A DNA stretch of 64,000 nt from Pontibacter oryzae (GTDB lineage Bacteria > Bacteroidota > Bacteroidia > Cytophagales > Hymenobacteraceae), in contig NZ_QWGE01000001.1 in the NCBI RefSeq assembly GCF_003576375.1, positions 1,054,001 to 1,118,000 on the forward strand, written 5' to 3'. The translations under genes were made by a program, and so were the position numbers. The notes beneath the pieces were generated by a model. The model saw only the letters and a list, made by a program, of their open reading frames with translations, did not search any database and was not told where the DNA came from. Position 1 is the first letter of the stretch; each line of letters opens with the position of its first letter. Below are positions 47,861 to 57,607 of this stretch, piece by piece.

Positions 47861-47920
47861 CCCTTAAAGTATAAATCCCTGCTGCGGCACTTGCCGCAGC
47901 AGGGATTTATACTTTAAGGG
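47861..47920 (-). terminator. Very long perfect hairpin terminator of dsbD
   Basis: Two perfect 29-base arms (47861-47889 and 47892-47920) separated by two bases. The core is CCCTGCTGCGGCA and the outer part holds AAAGTATAAA paired with TTTATACTTT, that is, an inverted pair of the window-wide motif. It directly follows the dsbD stop. Confidence 0.85.
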
Positions 47921-47927
47921 CTACACT

Positions 47928-50108
47928 TTACCGCTGCGCCACCTGCTGTTTTGCCTTGTAGGCAGCCACGCCTGCATCCAGGAACTTCACGAAGTTGTCT
48001 ACATTTAAGTCGTAGGCGATTGGCTTAACCAGCACGTTCTCGTTTTCATCCATCAGCACATAGTATGGCTGGGCGTTTACATTGAACTTCGTGATCTGGT
48101 AATCGGCATACTTCTTACCAAGCGTTGCTTTTAACTTGCCGTCGTAGGCGCTGGTGTACTGCTCGCTTTCAGCCAGTTCGGTTTTATCGTCTACATAGAG
48201 TGCGGCAATCACATAATCTTGTCGCAGGCGCTGCAGCACAGCCGGGTCAGACCATACGTTAGCTTCCATCTCCCGGCAGTTAACGCAGCCATGTCCTGTA
48301 AAGTCTATAAAGATCGGCTTACCTTGCTCGGCAGCACATTTCTTTGCCTGCTCCAGGTCAAAGTACCCCTGCAGTCCGTGTGGCAGGTCCAGGAAATCAT
48401 CATACTTTGGCGTTTCGCATAGTTGGTTGGCTGGTACTGCGCCACTTACGGCCATGCGGTTCAGGTCAAAATCCTGGGTGGTTTGCGGGGGCAGGTATCC
48501 GGAAAGAGCCTTTAGTGGAGCACCAAACATACCTGGCACCAGGTAAATCACGAAGCCAAATGTAAGTATGGCAAAGAACAGACGCGGTACGCTAATATAC
48601 TTCAGGTCGGAGTCGTGCGAGAACTTGAGCTTGCCCAGCAGGTAAAAGCCCATCAACGTAAAGATCACAATCCAGAGCGCTAAGTATACTTCGCGGTCCA
48701 GCAGGCCCCAGTGGTATACCTGGTCAGCCACGCTCAAAAACTTAAGCGCCAAAGCCAACTCTATAAAGCCCAGCACTACCTTAACTGAGTTCAGCCAGCC
48801 ACCGGATTTAGGCAAGCCGCTCAGCCAGGACGGGAACACGGCGAACAGTGTGAATGGCAGGGCAAAGGCCAGCGAAAAGCCAAACATACCTACAATCGGG
48901 CGCACGGTTTCGCCGCCGGCAGAGGCAACAAGTATACTTCCTACAATTGGGCCGGTGCATGAGAAAGATACCAGCACAAGCGTGAAGGCCATAAAAAACA
49001 CCCCGATCCAGCCACCTTTGTCAGCCTGGGAATCGACTTTGGTGAGCCAGGAACTTGGCAGCGTAATCTCAAACATCCCGAAGAAGGACATGGCAAACAC
49101 CACAAAAATCAGGAAGAACAATAGGTTCGGCAACCAGTGCGTGCTGATGAAGTTGGCACCGTCGGCACCGAAAAGTTTCGCTACAATGGTACCGATTATA
49201 GTATAGATCGCGATAATAGACAGGCCGTAAATAAAGGCCTTAAATATGCCCTGCGCCCTGCTGCCACCGCTGTTGGTGAAGAAGCTTACCGTCATGGGCA
49301 CCATCGGGAACACGCAGGGCGTAAGCAGGGCAACCAATCCTGAGCCAAAGGCTACCAGCATAAAAGCCCACAAGCCTCCACCACCTGCCGTTGCCTCATC
49401 GTTAGCCGCAGGTATGGCTGCTACCGCTGCTGAGGTTGTATCCTCGGCCTCAACGCTGGTCGCTGTAACAGCAGTAGTAGTAGCAATAGTATCTTCTGCG
49501 GCTATTGCCGCATTCTCAGCTACATCCTGGGTGGCATCGGGCGGGGCTGCTTGTTCGTTCTCCTGCTGCAGTTCCTTTTGGATTTCCTTCTGAGGTGCTG
49601 TTACGGGTGCAGCGGCGCCGGTAATTGTCAGTTGCCTATTTGTAAAAGTGAATTCATCGTCGAACGGAATACAGCGGCCATCCACATCGGTACATACCTG
49701 GTATTCATAGGTGCCTTTTACCAAGAGCTCCGGCTTTAGCACACGTATTTTTTGCCTGAACTGAGCCGTACCAACAAAGTATGTATACTCCCCTTCCCAG
49801 AGGTCATCATACTTTTTCTTAGGCTTCACGGGCACTATTTTACCAACCAACTCATAGGATGGGTTCTTCTGAAACTTAAACTCTGTCACCATCGGCCCTA
49901 GGTCAGGATCAAAGTCAGAGGAGTAGAGGTACCAGTTCTTATCGATCTTTACGTTAAAGACCAGATCAATCTCCTCGCCTACGGCTACTTGCTTTTTCGA
50001 ATACTCATGGCTCCAGGTGGCAGGTTTAAGCACCTGTGCCTGGCCTACCAAGGTAATCATAAAAAGCAGCCCAATGGCCAGCAAGTGTTTCAGGGCATTA
50101 TTCATCAT
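47928..50108 (-). CDS. dsbD: Thiol:disulfide interchange protein DsbD family
   Basis: Carries electrons from cytoplasmic thioredoxin to periplasmic thiol proteins. After the signal peptide comes a DsbD-alpha-like domain with C...C in VCTDVDGRCIPF, an Ala/Thr-rich linker (about residues 185-245), a CcdA-like membrane domain with Cys in LTPCVFPMVP and SFSCTGPIVG, and a thioredoxin domain with GCVNCREM near 625. All three Cys pairs are present. ATG at 50108 is chosen by signal peptide shape. Confidence 0.92.
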   Translation of the reverse strand: MMNNALKHLLAIGLLFMITLVGQAQVLKPATWSHEYSKKQVAVGEEIDLVFNVKIDKNWYLYSSDFDPDLGPMVTEFKFQKNPSYELVGKIVPVKPKKKYDDLWEGEYTYFVGTAQFRQKIRVLKPELLVKGTYEYQVCTDVDGRCIPFDDEFTFTNRQLTITGAAAPVTAPQKEIQKELQQENEQAAPPDATQDVAENAAIAAEDTIATTTAVTATSVEAEDTTSAAVAAIPAANDEATAGGGGLWAFMLVAFGSGLVALLTPCVFPMVPMTVSFFTNSGGSRAQGIFKAFIYGLSIIAIYTIIGTIVAKLFGADGANFISTHWLPNLLFFLIFVVFAMSFFGMFEITLPSSWLTKVDSQADKGGWIGVFFMAFTLVLVSFSCTGPIVGSILVASAGGETVRPIVGMFGFSLAFALPFTLFAVFPSWLSGLPKSGGWLNSVKVVLGFIELALALKFLSVADQVYHWGLLDREVYLALWIVIFTLMGFYLLGKLKFSHDSDLKYISVPRLFFAILTFGFVIYLVPGMFGAPLKALSGYLPPQTTQDFDLNRMAVSGAVPANQLCETPKYDDFLDLPHGLQGYFDLEQAKKCAAEQGKPIFIDFTGHGCVNCREMEANVWSDPAVLQRLRQDYVIAALYVDDKTELAESEQYTSAYDGKLKATLGKKYADYQITKFNVNAQPYYVLMDENENVLVKPIAYDLNVDNFVKFLDAGVAAYKAKQQVAQR

Positions 50109-50126
50109 GCTATATACTTCTATCAT

Positions 50127-50632
50127 GTGGCAAGTCTCAGCTGCGCACTTTTATTAAATTCTCTATTAAGCTACAACGATGCAAAAGTATACAATTTTAG
50201 TTTGCGGGAGTATTTGTAGCATATAATGCTTGCTATACAGCACGCTACGCACTATTAATGTAGCGGCAATCATGCTAAATAACCGCTATTAAAAAAATTC
50301 TCTCTTGGCTGTTTCTCTCAACCCTATTAATTTCTAGTACAACATCAGCTTCTCGTTTTCATTATAATTACGTTTATAAGGGCCAAGGCAGCGTTATGGC
50401 AAAAATTAACATTGAAATTCAGTGCAATAAATAATAAGCATTTTAATAAAAATATATAAAATGAGGTATATAGTTATATATTTTAAACTTTTATTTATAC
50501 ATTTGCAACTGTAGTTCACTGGCAATAATTAGCCTTTACTTACGTTTAGCTACCTTTTACAAGATAAAGCAGGCAACATTACTCCTTAAGGAATTACCAA
50601 TAGTTCGCGCTTGTATTAATAGAGGTAACCGT
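50127..50632. other. AT-rich intergenic stretch between divergent genes
   Basis: About 500 bases with no open frame worth calling. A -7-like element TACATTTG at 50498-50505 could serve the next gene, leaving a leader of more than 100 bases. One AAGTATA copy lies near the dsbD end. Confidence 0.5.
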
Positions 50633-50962
50633 ATGATAAAAAAGTCTTTTGATATGGAAAACAACTTACATAGGCAGCAGGAGCAGGCAGCGCGATTACA
50701 GACGGAATGCGGCAGAACGTTTAGTAACGTCTTTAGGGCTATCAAACTCGTACGCGACGAAAAACACAATTTTCACATTATTTACAAAACATACCAGAAT
50801 GAATTTATTTATACTTTTTGTGACCCTTTTCAGGAGTCTGATGTCAATCTGTACCAAGTAATATCAGAGCAGGAGGCTAGAAATATATTTCTCCCAAGGC
50901 TTTCTACAGAAAATGCACTAGAGCTGTTCAGCGGTTCTGCACAACCTATATCGCGTATATAA
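50633..50962 (+). CDS. Hypothetical small protein
   Basis: A 109-residue soluble protein, not recognised. The first third is a charged helix (MENNLHRQQEQAARLQTE), then strands (HNFHIIYKTYQNEFIYTF). Two starts are possible, at 50633 and 50654. It has a long AT-rich leader and its own terminator, which supports it being a real gene. Confidence 0.55.
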   Translation: MIKKSFDMENNLHRQQEQAARLQTECGRTFSNVFRAIKLVRDEKHNFHIIYKTYQNEFIYTFCDPFQESDVNLYQVISEQEARNIFLPRLSTENALELFSGSAQPISRI

Positions 50963-50992
50963 ATAAGTATTTAAGATCTATACACAACTTTG

Positions 50993-51016
50993 AAAAGGTG
51001 CTATCAAGCACCTTTT
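50993..51016 (+). terminator. Rho-independent terminator
   Basis: Arms AAAAGGTGCT and AGCACCTTTT, loop ATCA, T run. Confidence 0.85.
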
Positions 51017-51170
51017 TGCTTTTTATCGGTAAATTAAATCGGCTATTGTAGTGTAACAGGCGTATTTATTCAGAAAATATAGTGGCTGTAACATATATTC
51101 GTATGAAACGAGTAGCTATTTTTTTTAATTTTACGGCTATGCCGGCACAATATGGCATGAAAAGCAAACT

Positions 51171-52484
51171 ATGGTCTTAGACATCTTATTAACGATATTT
51201 CTTGTTCTCCTTAACGGTTTCTTTGTGGCAGCAGAGTTTGCCATCGTAAAGGTGCGCTCTTCGCAAATCGAGCTGCGTGCGCAGGCCGGCAACGCCATGG
51301 CAAAATTGGCCCAGCACATGCTTACCCACCTCGATGCCTATTTATCAGCTACACAGCTAGGTATAACCCTGGCCTCGCTAGGCTTAGGTTGGATTGGCGA
51401 GAGCGTAGTTTCCCAAATTGTGATCAACATCATGGAGGCCTTTGGCTTTAGAGGAGGCGATGCGCTGGCACATACCATAGCCTTGCCTATATCTTTTGCC
51501 ATTATTACAGTGCTGCACATTGTTTTTGGCGAGCTAGCCCCTAAATCGCTGGCAATACAGCGCTCAGAATCTACAACACTGGCTGTTGCTTACCCGCTGC
51601 GGTTCTTTTATATCCTGTTTAGCCCATTTATCTGGCTACTGAACGGGTTGGCAAACCTAGTGCTGCGCGGCTTTGGAATACAGGCTATGCATGGTTCTGA
51701 GGTGCATACAGCCGAGGAACTGCGCTTGCTATTTGAACAAAGCGCTGAGGGCGGGGCCATACAGGACTCGCATCACGAACTGATCGAGAATGTGTTTCAG
51801 TTTAACGAGCGCATGGTGAAGCAGATTTTGGTACCGCGCACCAAGATGGTCGCCATTGATGTAAGCATACCGGAGCAAGAACTGATGGAGCTTATCTTCA
51901 GCGAAGGTTACTCGCGCCTACCCGTGTACAATGGCAACATCGACAATATTGTGGGTATATTGTATGTAAAGGATATCCTAAGCATCATCCGCCTAGGCCA
52001 GCCCATCGTGATTGAGGAACTGATGCGCCCTGCATACTTTGTACCTGAAACTAAAAAGATTAACCGCTTGCTTAAGCAGTTCCAGCGCCGCCACCTGCAC
52101 ATGGCCATTGCTACCGATGAGTTTGGCGGCGTATCGGGTATCGTTACCATTGAGGATATTATTGAAGAACTGGTTGGCGAGATACAGGATGAGTATGATG
52201 AGGAAGCACCATTGGTTGAGCGTGTAAATGACTTCGAGTATAAAGTAAACGGCTCTGCCGCCGTATCCGATGCTAATGATTACCTGCCTTATCCATTGCC
52301 GCAAGGCGAGGACTATGAAACCGTAGGCGGCTTGATGAACGTGATTTATGGCCAGATTCCGGAAAACCTTAACGAAACCGCTTCCTTTAATGAATATGAT
52401 GTGCGCGTGCTAGAGAAATCCGATCGCCGGGTAGAGTGGGTACTGCTAACCGTGCGTGAGGAAGCACGCAAAGCGATTTCTTAA
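51171..52484 (+). CDS. Hemolysin/CNNM-type membrane protein (DUF21, CBS pair, CorC domain)
   Basis: A 437-residue protein: CNNM/DUF21 membrane domain (about 1-190, with LNGFFVAAEFAIVKVR and ELAPKSLAIQ), CBS pair (about 205-330, with VPRTKMVAIDV and EYG/EFGGVSGIVTIEDI) and a CorC/transporter-associated domain at the end. The family is linked to magnesium or cobalt efflux; older hemolysin names are not evidence of toxin activity. The hemerythrin gene follows after 3 bases, likely in one transcript. Confidence 0.92.
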   Translation: MVLDILLTIFLVLLNGFFVAAEFAIVKVRSSQIELRAQAGNAMAKLAQHMLTHLDAYLSATQLGITLASLGLGWIGESVVSQIVINIMEAFGFRGGDALAHTIALPISFAIITVLHIVFGELAPKSLAIQRSESTTLAVAYPLRFFYILFSPFIWLLNGLANLVLRGFGIQAMHGSEVHTAEELRLLFEQSAEGGAIQDSHHELIENVFQFNERMVKQILVPRTKMVAIDVSIPEQELMELIFSEGYSRLPVYNGNIDNIVGILYVKDILSIIRLGQPIVIEELMRPAYFVPETKKINRLLKQFQRRHLHMAIATDEFGGVSGIVTIEDIIEELVGEIQDEYDEEAPLVERVNDFEYKVNGSAAVSDANDYLPYPLPQGEDYETVGGLMNVIYGQIPENLNETASFNEYDVRVLEKSDRRVEWVLLTVREEARKAIS

Positions 52485-52487
52485 AGT

Positions 52488-52943
52488 GTGAAGCGCCACC
52501 CGAGCCTTATACCTATTTCGAGGCAGCACCATGGCGGGCTATTAACAGCCCGCTTGCTGCAGCACGGGGCACCTCCTTACAAAGGCATGCCTACCACTCC
52601 GGAGGCTAAGCGGGGCTATGTTATTGATTACCTAAACCAACACTTGCTGCCGCACTTCAAACTTGAGGAAGAAACTGTTTTTATACTTGCTGCCGACTTT
52701 TCGGAAGGCCTGAAACAACAGGTGGATGCATTTGTAGCGGCACATCAGCAGCTGCAACAGCTTATACTGGCATTGCCTGGTTTTGCGCCAGAACTCCTTC
52801 CCGATAAATTAGATGAGATTGGTAAATTGCTGGAGCAGCACATCCGGCAGGAAGAGCGCGTTTTCTTTGAGCAAGTGCAAAAAGACCTCCCTCCGGATCA
52901 GCTACAGTTCTTAGAACACTTGGTGCTAAAGCATCTCGCTTAG
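52488..52943 (+). CDS. Hemerythrin domain-containing protein
   Basis: A 151-residue helical protein with the His and Glu ligands expected of a diiron hemerythrin-type domain: RQHHGGLL, HFKLEEETVF, AHQQLQQL and EQHIRQEERVFFE. It may sense or bind oxygen, nitric oxide or iron; which is unknown. The start is GTG, three bases after the preceding stop codon, so translation is probably coupled. Confidence 0.85.
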   Translation: MKRHPSLIPISRQHHGGLLTARLLQHGAPPYKGMPTTPEAKRGYVIDYLNQHLLPHFKLEEETVFILAADFSEGLKQQVDAFVAAHQQLQQLILALPGFAPELLPDKLDEIGKLLEQHIRQEERVFFEQVQKDLPPDQLQFLEHLVLKHLA

Positions 52944-52964
52944 CTTATTTTACTTCCCCAGCGT

Positions 52965-53480
52965 TTACCTTCCGCTGAACCAGCCGCTGTACATCACATA
53001 GTTATTAGCTGTTTTGGCAAGGCCTTCTACCTGTTCCGAGCTAAGTTGCTTTACTTTTTTGGCAGGTATGCCCGCATAAATCCACCCCGATTCGCACACA
53101 GTGTTTTCAAGCACAATGGCTCCGGCTGCCACAATGCAGTTTTGCTGCACCACGGCATTATCCATAACAATAGCGCCCATGCCTACCAAGGAGTTATCGT
53201 GCACGGTACAGCCATGCACAATGGCATTGTGCCCCACCGATACATTATTGCCAATAGTTGTAGCAGCGCGCTCGTAGGTGCAGTGGATAACGGCGCCATC
53301 CTGTATGTTTGTTCTGTCACCGATGCGGATGCTGTTCACATCGCCCCTTATTACGGCGTTAAACCATACGGAGCACTCATTGCCCATCACTACATCACCC
53401 ACGATAGTAGCATTTTCAGCTATCCAGCAGCCCTCGCCCATTTGTGGCCTTACGTCTTTCACCGGAAGTATAACTGGCAT
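52965..53480 (-). CDS. Gamma carbonic anhydrase family protein
   Basis: A 171-residue left-handed beta-helix protein. Hexapeptide repeats run from IAENATIVGDVVMG to VVQQNCIVAAGAIV, and the metal His residues are visible in AVIHCTY, VGHNAIVHGC. It may hydrate carbon dioxide, though many family members are inactive or acyltransferase-like. It converges with the hemerythrin gene with only 21 bases between. Confidence 0.88.
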   Translation of the reverse strand: MPVILPVKDVRPQMGEGCWIAENATIVGDVVMGNECSVWFNAVIRGDVNSIRIGDRTNIQDGAVIHCTYERAATTIGNNVSVGHNAIVHGCTVHDNSLVGMGAIVMDNAVVQQNCIVAAGAIVLENTVCESGWIYAGIPAKKVKQLSSEQVEGLAKTANNYVMYSGWFSGR

Positions 53481-53581
53481 AGTATTATGAGTTAAAAAAT
53501 TACGAGTTATGAATTAGGCAAAGGTATGAAGTTATCAGTTACCACACGCCTTAACTCCCACAGGATTTACTTTGTTTGTGC

Positions 53582-53614
53582 CTAACAATTTAACAATCAA
53601 CAATTAAGCAATTA
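53582..53614. repeat. Simple repeat of CAATTAA type
   Basis: Units of AACAATTTAACAATCAACAA, followed by TTAAGCAATTAA, at the end of the radical SAM gene. Low complexity; reaches the last codons. Confidence 0.4.
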
Positions 53615-54584
53615 ACCTCTTCCAGGTGCCTTTCAGGTAATTATACTTTAAGGTACTGGGCAGGGCTTTCCAGAAGTACTTGTTCAGCTCCACGGCAAAG
53701 CTAGGCTGCATGTAGCAGTTTATGGTGCAGCCTTGGCAGGCCGGCAGTCGTCCCTCCTGCTGCTTCAGCGCCTGTACTTCCTGGCTGCTGTACAGGTCGT
53801 ACAGTTTTCCATCGATTGGGAAGGTTTTGGTGCCTAAATGGTAGCAGGGCAGTACTAACTCGTTTTCAGGTGAAATAACCAGCGTGGTGCTGGCCGCTTT
53901 GCAAACTGGTTTAGCAATATGGTTGCCACCATCCAGGCGCAGTTGCACAAACCCCTCGTTCAAGTATACTTGCTTGCGCTTGCCAAAGTCGCTGAGGTAC
54001 TTGAGTTCGGCGGGGCTTAGCTGCTCGCCGGTGGCAACGGTGTTATACTCAAAGGCTGGGTTGATGATCAGGACCAGGTTATTCGGAAGTATGACTTTCT
54101 GGTAAACCTCCTCCAACTGGTGCAGGTTGTGCTTAAAAACCGTGAAAAGTATATCCGGGCGCTCCCCAAGCTGCTTCGCCACCTCAATCGACTCCATCAC
54201 AAAGTCATAGCACGCCACGCCCCGGCCGGTGTCGTGCTCCTGTTTATCCGCTGAGTCCAGGGAGAAGTGCAGCATATCCACTTTGCCTTTCAGCCGCCCG
54301 GCCAGCTTGGGATAAAGCATGGCGTTTGTAGTTACCGTTGTGATAAAGCCCATTTGCTGCGCCATCTCCAGCATTTGGTCCAGTTGCCGGTGCAGCAGGG
54401 GCTCGCCGCCGGTAAAGTCTATCACCTGCACGCCCAGCCGTTTAAGGTCCCGAAGGTTCTGAGCCACATCGTCTAACGTAATATATGGCGAAGGGCGCTC
54501 CCAAATATCACAAAACGAGCACTTTGCGTTACAGCGGTAGGTAACGTAGTAATTACAAAGCACAGGTTTAGATCTTAGGCGCAT
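53604..54584 (-). CDS. Radical SAM/SPASM-type protein
   Basis: A 326-residue iron-sulfur enzyme. YRCNAKCSFCDIW near residue 14 is the CxxxCxxC site for the SAM-binding [4Fe-4S] cluster; DFTGGEPLLH is the glycine-rich SAM motif. The C-terminal end (CYHLG, CQGCTINCYM, and earlier CKAAS) has the Cys pattern of a SPASM or twitch domain with an extra cluster. ATG at 54584 is preferred to a TTG at 54593. The product made is unknown; no peptide precursor is seen nearby. Confidence 0.85.
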   Translation of the reverse strand: MRLRSKPVLCNYYVTYRCNAKCSFCDIWERPSPYITLDDVAQNLRDLKRLGVQVIDFTGGEPLLHRQLDQMLEMAQQMGFITTVTTNAMLYPKLAGRLKGKVDMLHFSLDSADKQEHDTGRGVACYDFVMESIEVAKQLGERPDILFTVFKHNLHQLEEVYQKVILPNNLVLIINPAFEYNTVATGEQLSPAELKYLSDFGKRKQVYLNEGFVQLRLDGGNHIAKPVCKAASTTLVISPENELVLPCYHLGTKTFPIDGKLYDLYSSQEVQALKQQEGRLPACQGCTINCYMQPSFAVELNKYFWKALPSTLKYNYLKGTWKRLIA

Positions 54585-54989
54585 AGGCAACAAGTATACT
54601 CAAAAGTAAAGATTAGCAACGGAGAAATAAAACATAACTAACAAACACAGCCCTTATATCTACAACCAAATAACTTTTCGCAGGCTAAAACTATAATTTT
54701 TAAAAGATTACTTACCCTAATCATCTCATTACGAACAGTTATCTAAGCTTACGTTTTATACTTATAGATGTGCAGGCCAACTAGTCTCAGTACATTCTCT
54801 AGCTTAGTACAAAAACCATCGTCCTGAAACAGGCAAAAGCAGGTATCTACGTGCGGCTGGTTAAACTATTGACGCTGTTTTAAAGGCTTTTAAGCGGGTA
54901 ATTTTACCTGTTTGTCTAAACAATCGCAGTGGTCATAAAATATTATCCTCTGTTGGTATAACATTGTATTTTATTAGAATATTAGTTTA

Positions 54990-55125
54990 TACTTTTGCAT
55001 CACTACACGCTAAGGGTCCATTTGTTTAAGGTGAGATGTAAATAACTCGGATCCGAAATCCACTACTACCTATTATAGATACTGACAGAAGCCGCATTCC
55101 GTGAATGCGGCTTCCGCTTTTATAT
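54990..55125 (+). ncRNA. Possible small RNA (promoter plus terminator, no ORF)
   Basis: TACTTTTG at 54990-54997 fits the -7 consensus TAnnTTTG. About 85 bases after it comes a perfect hairpin, GAAGCCGCATTC at 55088-55099 with GAATGCGGCTTC at 55103-55114, followed by a T-rich run. No ORF lies between them and no gene upstream needs this terminator. A transcript of about 110-120 bases is inferred. A weak palindrome CGGATCCG lies in the middle. Weak point: no good -33 TTTG; TTG at 54964 is slightly too far. Confidence 0.4.
55088..55114 (+). terminator. Orphan terminator hairpin
   Basis: Perfect 12-base arms with a 3-base loop and T-rich tail; no protein gene on the plus strand precedes it within 2 kb. 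Confidence 0.7.
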
Positions 55126-55189
55126 ACACTATTGCGTATGTATAGAGCGTTAAAAATGCACCTACTTAACATACTTAATACTTGCAGCT

Positions 55190-55798
55190 ATGAAACATTT
55201 GTTTTTAACCCCGATACTAGCCCTGGCACTTGGGTTTGCGGCACAAGCCCAAACGTTTGTGGCCGGCGTTAAGGGCGGCCTTGGCTCATCCCATATAAAA
55301 CTGCGCGACCTTAAAAATGACCCACTGCAATATGCCGAAGCAGAAAATGTAACCGGCTACCACCTTGGTGCTTTTGCCCGCCTGCAGGTGCTTGGTGTAC
55401 TTTTGCAACCCGAGTTCATACTTTCGTCTACCGGCGGAAAAGTAGAGGTTACAGATAATGCCAACAGCACGAATGTGCATATTGAAAAGTTCCGGTTTAA
55501 CCGCCTGGATGTGCCGTTGCTGCTAGGCTATAACTTCCTGAAAGTGGCGCGGGTGCAGGCAGGACCGATGGCTTCCACGCTTATTTCTGCCAAGCAGGAT
55601 GGCCAAAACATAAAAGATCACTTTGCCAGCTCTGACTGGGGCTATCAGGCCGGTCTCGGAGTAGATATCTGGAACCTGACTCTGGACATACGTTACGAGC
55701 ACATCAACCGCAAGTATACCGACACTGCACAGCAAAGCGGCGGCAAGGTAAAGAATGAGCAGCTATTGGTTAGCCTGGGCTTTAAACTGATCAAGTAG
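55190..55798 (+). CDS. Outer membrane beta-barrel protein (PorT-like)
   Basis: A 202-residue protein with a signal peptide (LFLTPILALALGFAAQA) and repeated amphipathic strands ending in aromatic residues: FVAGVKGGLGSSHIKL, GYHLGAFARLQVLGVLLQPEF, LTLDIRYEHINRKY, LLVSLGFKLIK. This fits the eight-stranded PorT/OmpW-type barrels of Bacteroidota. The function is unknown; no secretion genes adjoin. Confidence 0.85.
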   Translation: MKHLFLTPILALALGFAAQAQTFVAGVKGGLGSSHIKLRDLKNDPLQYAEAENVTGYHLGAFARLQVLGVLLQPEFILSSTGGKVEVTDNANSTNVHIEKFRFNRLDVPLLLGYNFLKVARVQAGPMASTLISAKQDGQNIKDHFASSDWGYQAGLGVDIWNLTLDIRYEHINRKYTDTAQQSGGKVKNEQLLVSLGFKLIK

Positions 55799-55814
55799 GC
55801 TTACTGCCAAAAAA

Positions 55815-55852
55815 CAAAGCGGCCGCTGGAGATAACACCAGCGGCCGCTTTG
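55815..55852. terminator. Bidirectional terminator
   Basis: Perfect 15-base arms CAAAGCGGCCGCTGG and CCAGCGGCCGCTTTG with an 8-base loop. The neighbouring genes converge. Each arm contains the palindrome GCGGCCGC. Confidence 0.85.
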
Positions 55853-55875
55853 CTTTATACTTTCTGAGCGTTCTG

Positions 55876-57402
55876 TTACGGCATGTACATCTGAGCTCCC
55901 GGTCCAATAGGCAGACCAAGCAGAATCCATATAACAAGCAGCACAACCCACCCGATAAAGAACATAACCGTGTAGGGCAGCATCGTAGAGATTACCGTTC
56001 CGATACCTGCTTTCTTATCATAACGCTGGATAAAGGCCACGATCAAGGCAAAGTATGACATCATAGGCGAGATGATGTTGGTCACGCTGTCGCCGATGCG
56101 ATAAGCCACCTGCGTGAACTCCGGCGTATAGCCCAACAGCATAAACATCGGGATGAAAACCGGCGCCATAATGGCCCACTTGGCCGAGGCCGAGCCCATC
56201 ACCAGGTTTATCAGCGCGGCCACAATGATAAAGGTCACCATCAGCGGAATATCGCTCAGGCCTAAGGTTTTGAGCACATCGGCCCCGTTAATGGCAAGTA
56301 TAAGCCCCAGGTTGGTCCAGTTGAAGTACGCCACGAACTGCGCCGCGAAAAACACAAGCACGATGTATGAGCCCAGCGTTTCCATGGATTTGGCCATGCC
56401 GCGCATCACGTCGCTATCGTTTTTGATGGTGCGTGCGCCAATGCCGTAGGCAATACCGGCAATACCCGCCAGCAGGAAAATAAAGGCCACAATGCCCGAC
56501 ATAAACGGTGAGTGCAGGATCTCGTTGGTTTCCGGGTCGCGGAGGTAGCCATACTCCGGAATCAGTCCGCCAAGTATAAAGGCTACCATCAAAAGTATGG
56601 CAATGGTGGCATACAACAAGCCACGTTTTTCCTGTGCGTTCAGGCGGTCTATACTTTGCGGTTTCTCCTCGCCCTCATACTCGCCCAGCCTCGGTATCAC
56701 CACTTTCTCAGTCACCCAGGTGCCCAGGCCCGCAATCAGAAACGTAGAAACAAACATAAAATAGTAGTTGGCCGCCGGGTTCACAGCGTAATTTGGATCG
56801 ATGATCTTGGCTGCCTCTGTAGATAAACCAGCCAAAAGCGGATCTACGGTACCCAGCAGCAGGTTTGCGCTATAGCCTCCCGACACGCCGGCAAAAGCCG
56901 CTGCCAGACCAGCCAGCGGGTGGCGCCCAGCCGCCAGAAAGATAACCGCAGCCAAAGGCACCAGCAGCACATAGCCCACCTCAGAGGCTGTGTTAGAGAT
57001 AACCCCCGCAAACACGATCACGAAGGTAAGCAGGCGCTTCGGCGACGATAGCACTACCAGGCGCAGCACTGCCCCGATCAGGCCCGTGCCCTCCGCAATA
57101 CCAATACCCAGCAAGGAAACCAGCACGGTGCCCAAAGGCGCAAAACCGGTAAAGTTGGTTACCATGCGCGTCAGGATCATGTGCAGCCCCTCGGTGGAGA
57201 GCAGGTTAAAAGGGGTTACGGTTTCGCCGGTGCCGGGGTGGGTTACTGCCATATCAAACTGACTGGCTATCCACGAGAGCAGCACAACCAGCAGCGCGAA
57301 GCCCGCAAAAAGTGTGGCAGGATGCGGTAGCGCGTTCCCGATGCGCTCCACCACCGACAGGAACCTGTCCACGCCGGATTTCTTTTTCTGTAATTGGGTC
57401 AT
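55876..57402 (-). CDS. AbgT-family transporter
   Basis: A 508-residue polytopic membrane protein with about 12 helices. [56 protein letters not shown] and [18 protein letters not shown] (residues given roughly 25-450) are AbgT blocks. The family imports p-aminobenzoyl-glutamate in E. coli and exports sulfonamides in others; which applies here is unknown. It is monocistronic. Confidence 0.9.
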   Translation of the reverse strand: MTQLQKKKSGVDRFLSVVERIGNALPHPATLFAGFALLVVLLSWIASQFDMAVTHPGTGETVTPFNLLSTEGLHMILTRMVTNFTGFAPLGTVLVSLLGIGIAEGTGLIGAVLRLVVLSSPKRLLTFVIVFAGVISNTASEVGYVLLVPLAAVIFLAAGRHPLAGLAAAFAGVSGGYSANLLLGTVDPLLAGLSTEAAKIIDPNYAVNPAANYYFMFVSTFLIAGLGTWVTEKVVIPRLGEYEGEEKPQSIDRLNAQEKRGLLYATIAILLMVAFILGGLIPEYGYLRDPETNEILHSPFMSGIVAFIFLLAGIAGIAYGIGARTIKNDSDVMRGMAKSMETLGSYIVLVFFAAQFVAYFNWTNLGLILAINGADVLKTLGLSDIPLMVTFIIVAALINLVMGSASAKWAIMAPVFIPMFMLLGYTPEFTQVAYRIGDSVTNIISPMMSYFALIVAFIQRYDKKAGIGTVISTMLPYTVMFFIGWVVLLVIWILLGLPIGPGAQMYMP

Positions 57403-57607
57403 AAAATGGGTTAGTTGATTAGCTGTGCACAGCCTGTGGCTGCAGGGGTTTATTCATTTGCCACACACATTTTATACTTGCATGCCTGTGTAAAGCGCCT
57501 GTTCAAAACCGTGTCCGAATTTGGCTAAAAAACAGCGTGTTCGCAAATATTGCTGAAAAGCCATACCTTAGCATTAGCACAAAAACTAGCATTAGTAAGT
57601 ATAACCT

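Larger units (their letters stand above)
54594..55189. other. Intergenic stretch with possible small RNA
   Basis: About 600 AT-rich bases without an open frame. The right-hand part carries a promoter-like element and an orphan terminator, listed as a possible small RNA. In the rest I see only AAGTATA motifs. Confidence 0.5.
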
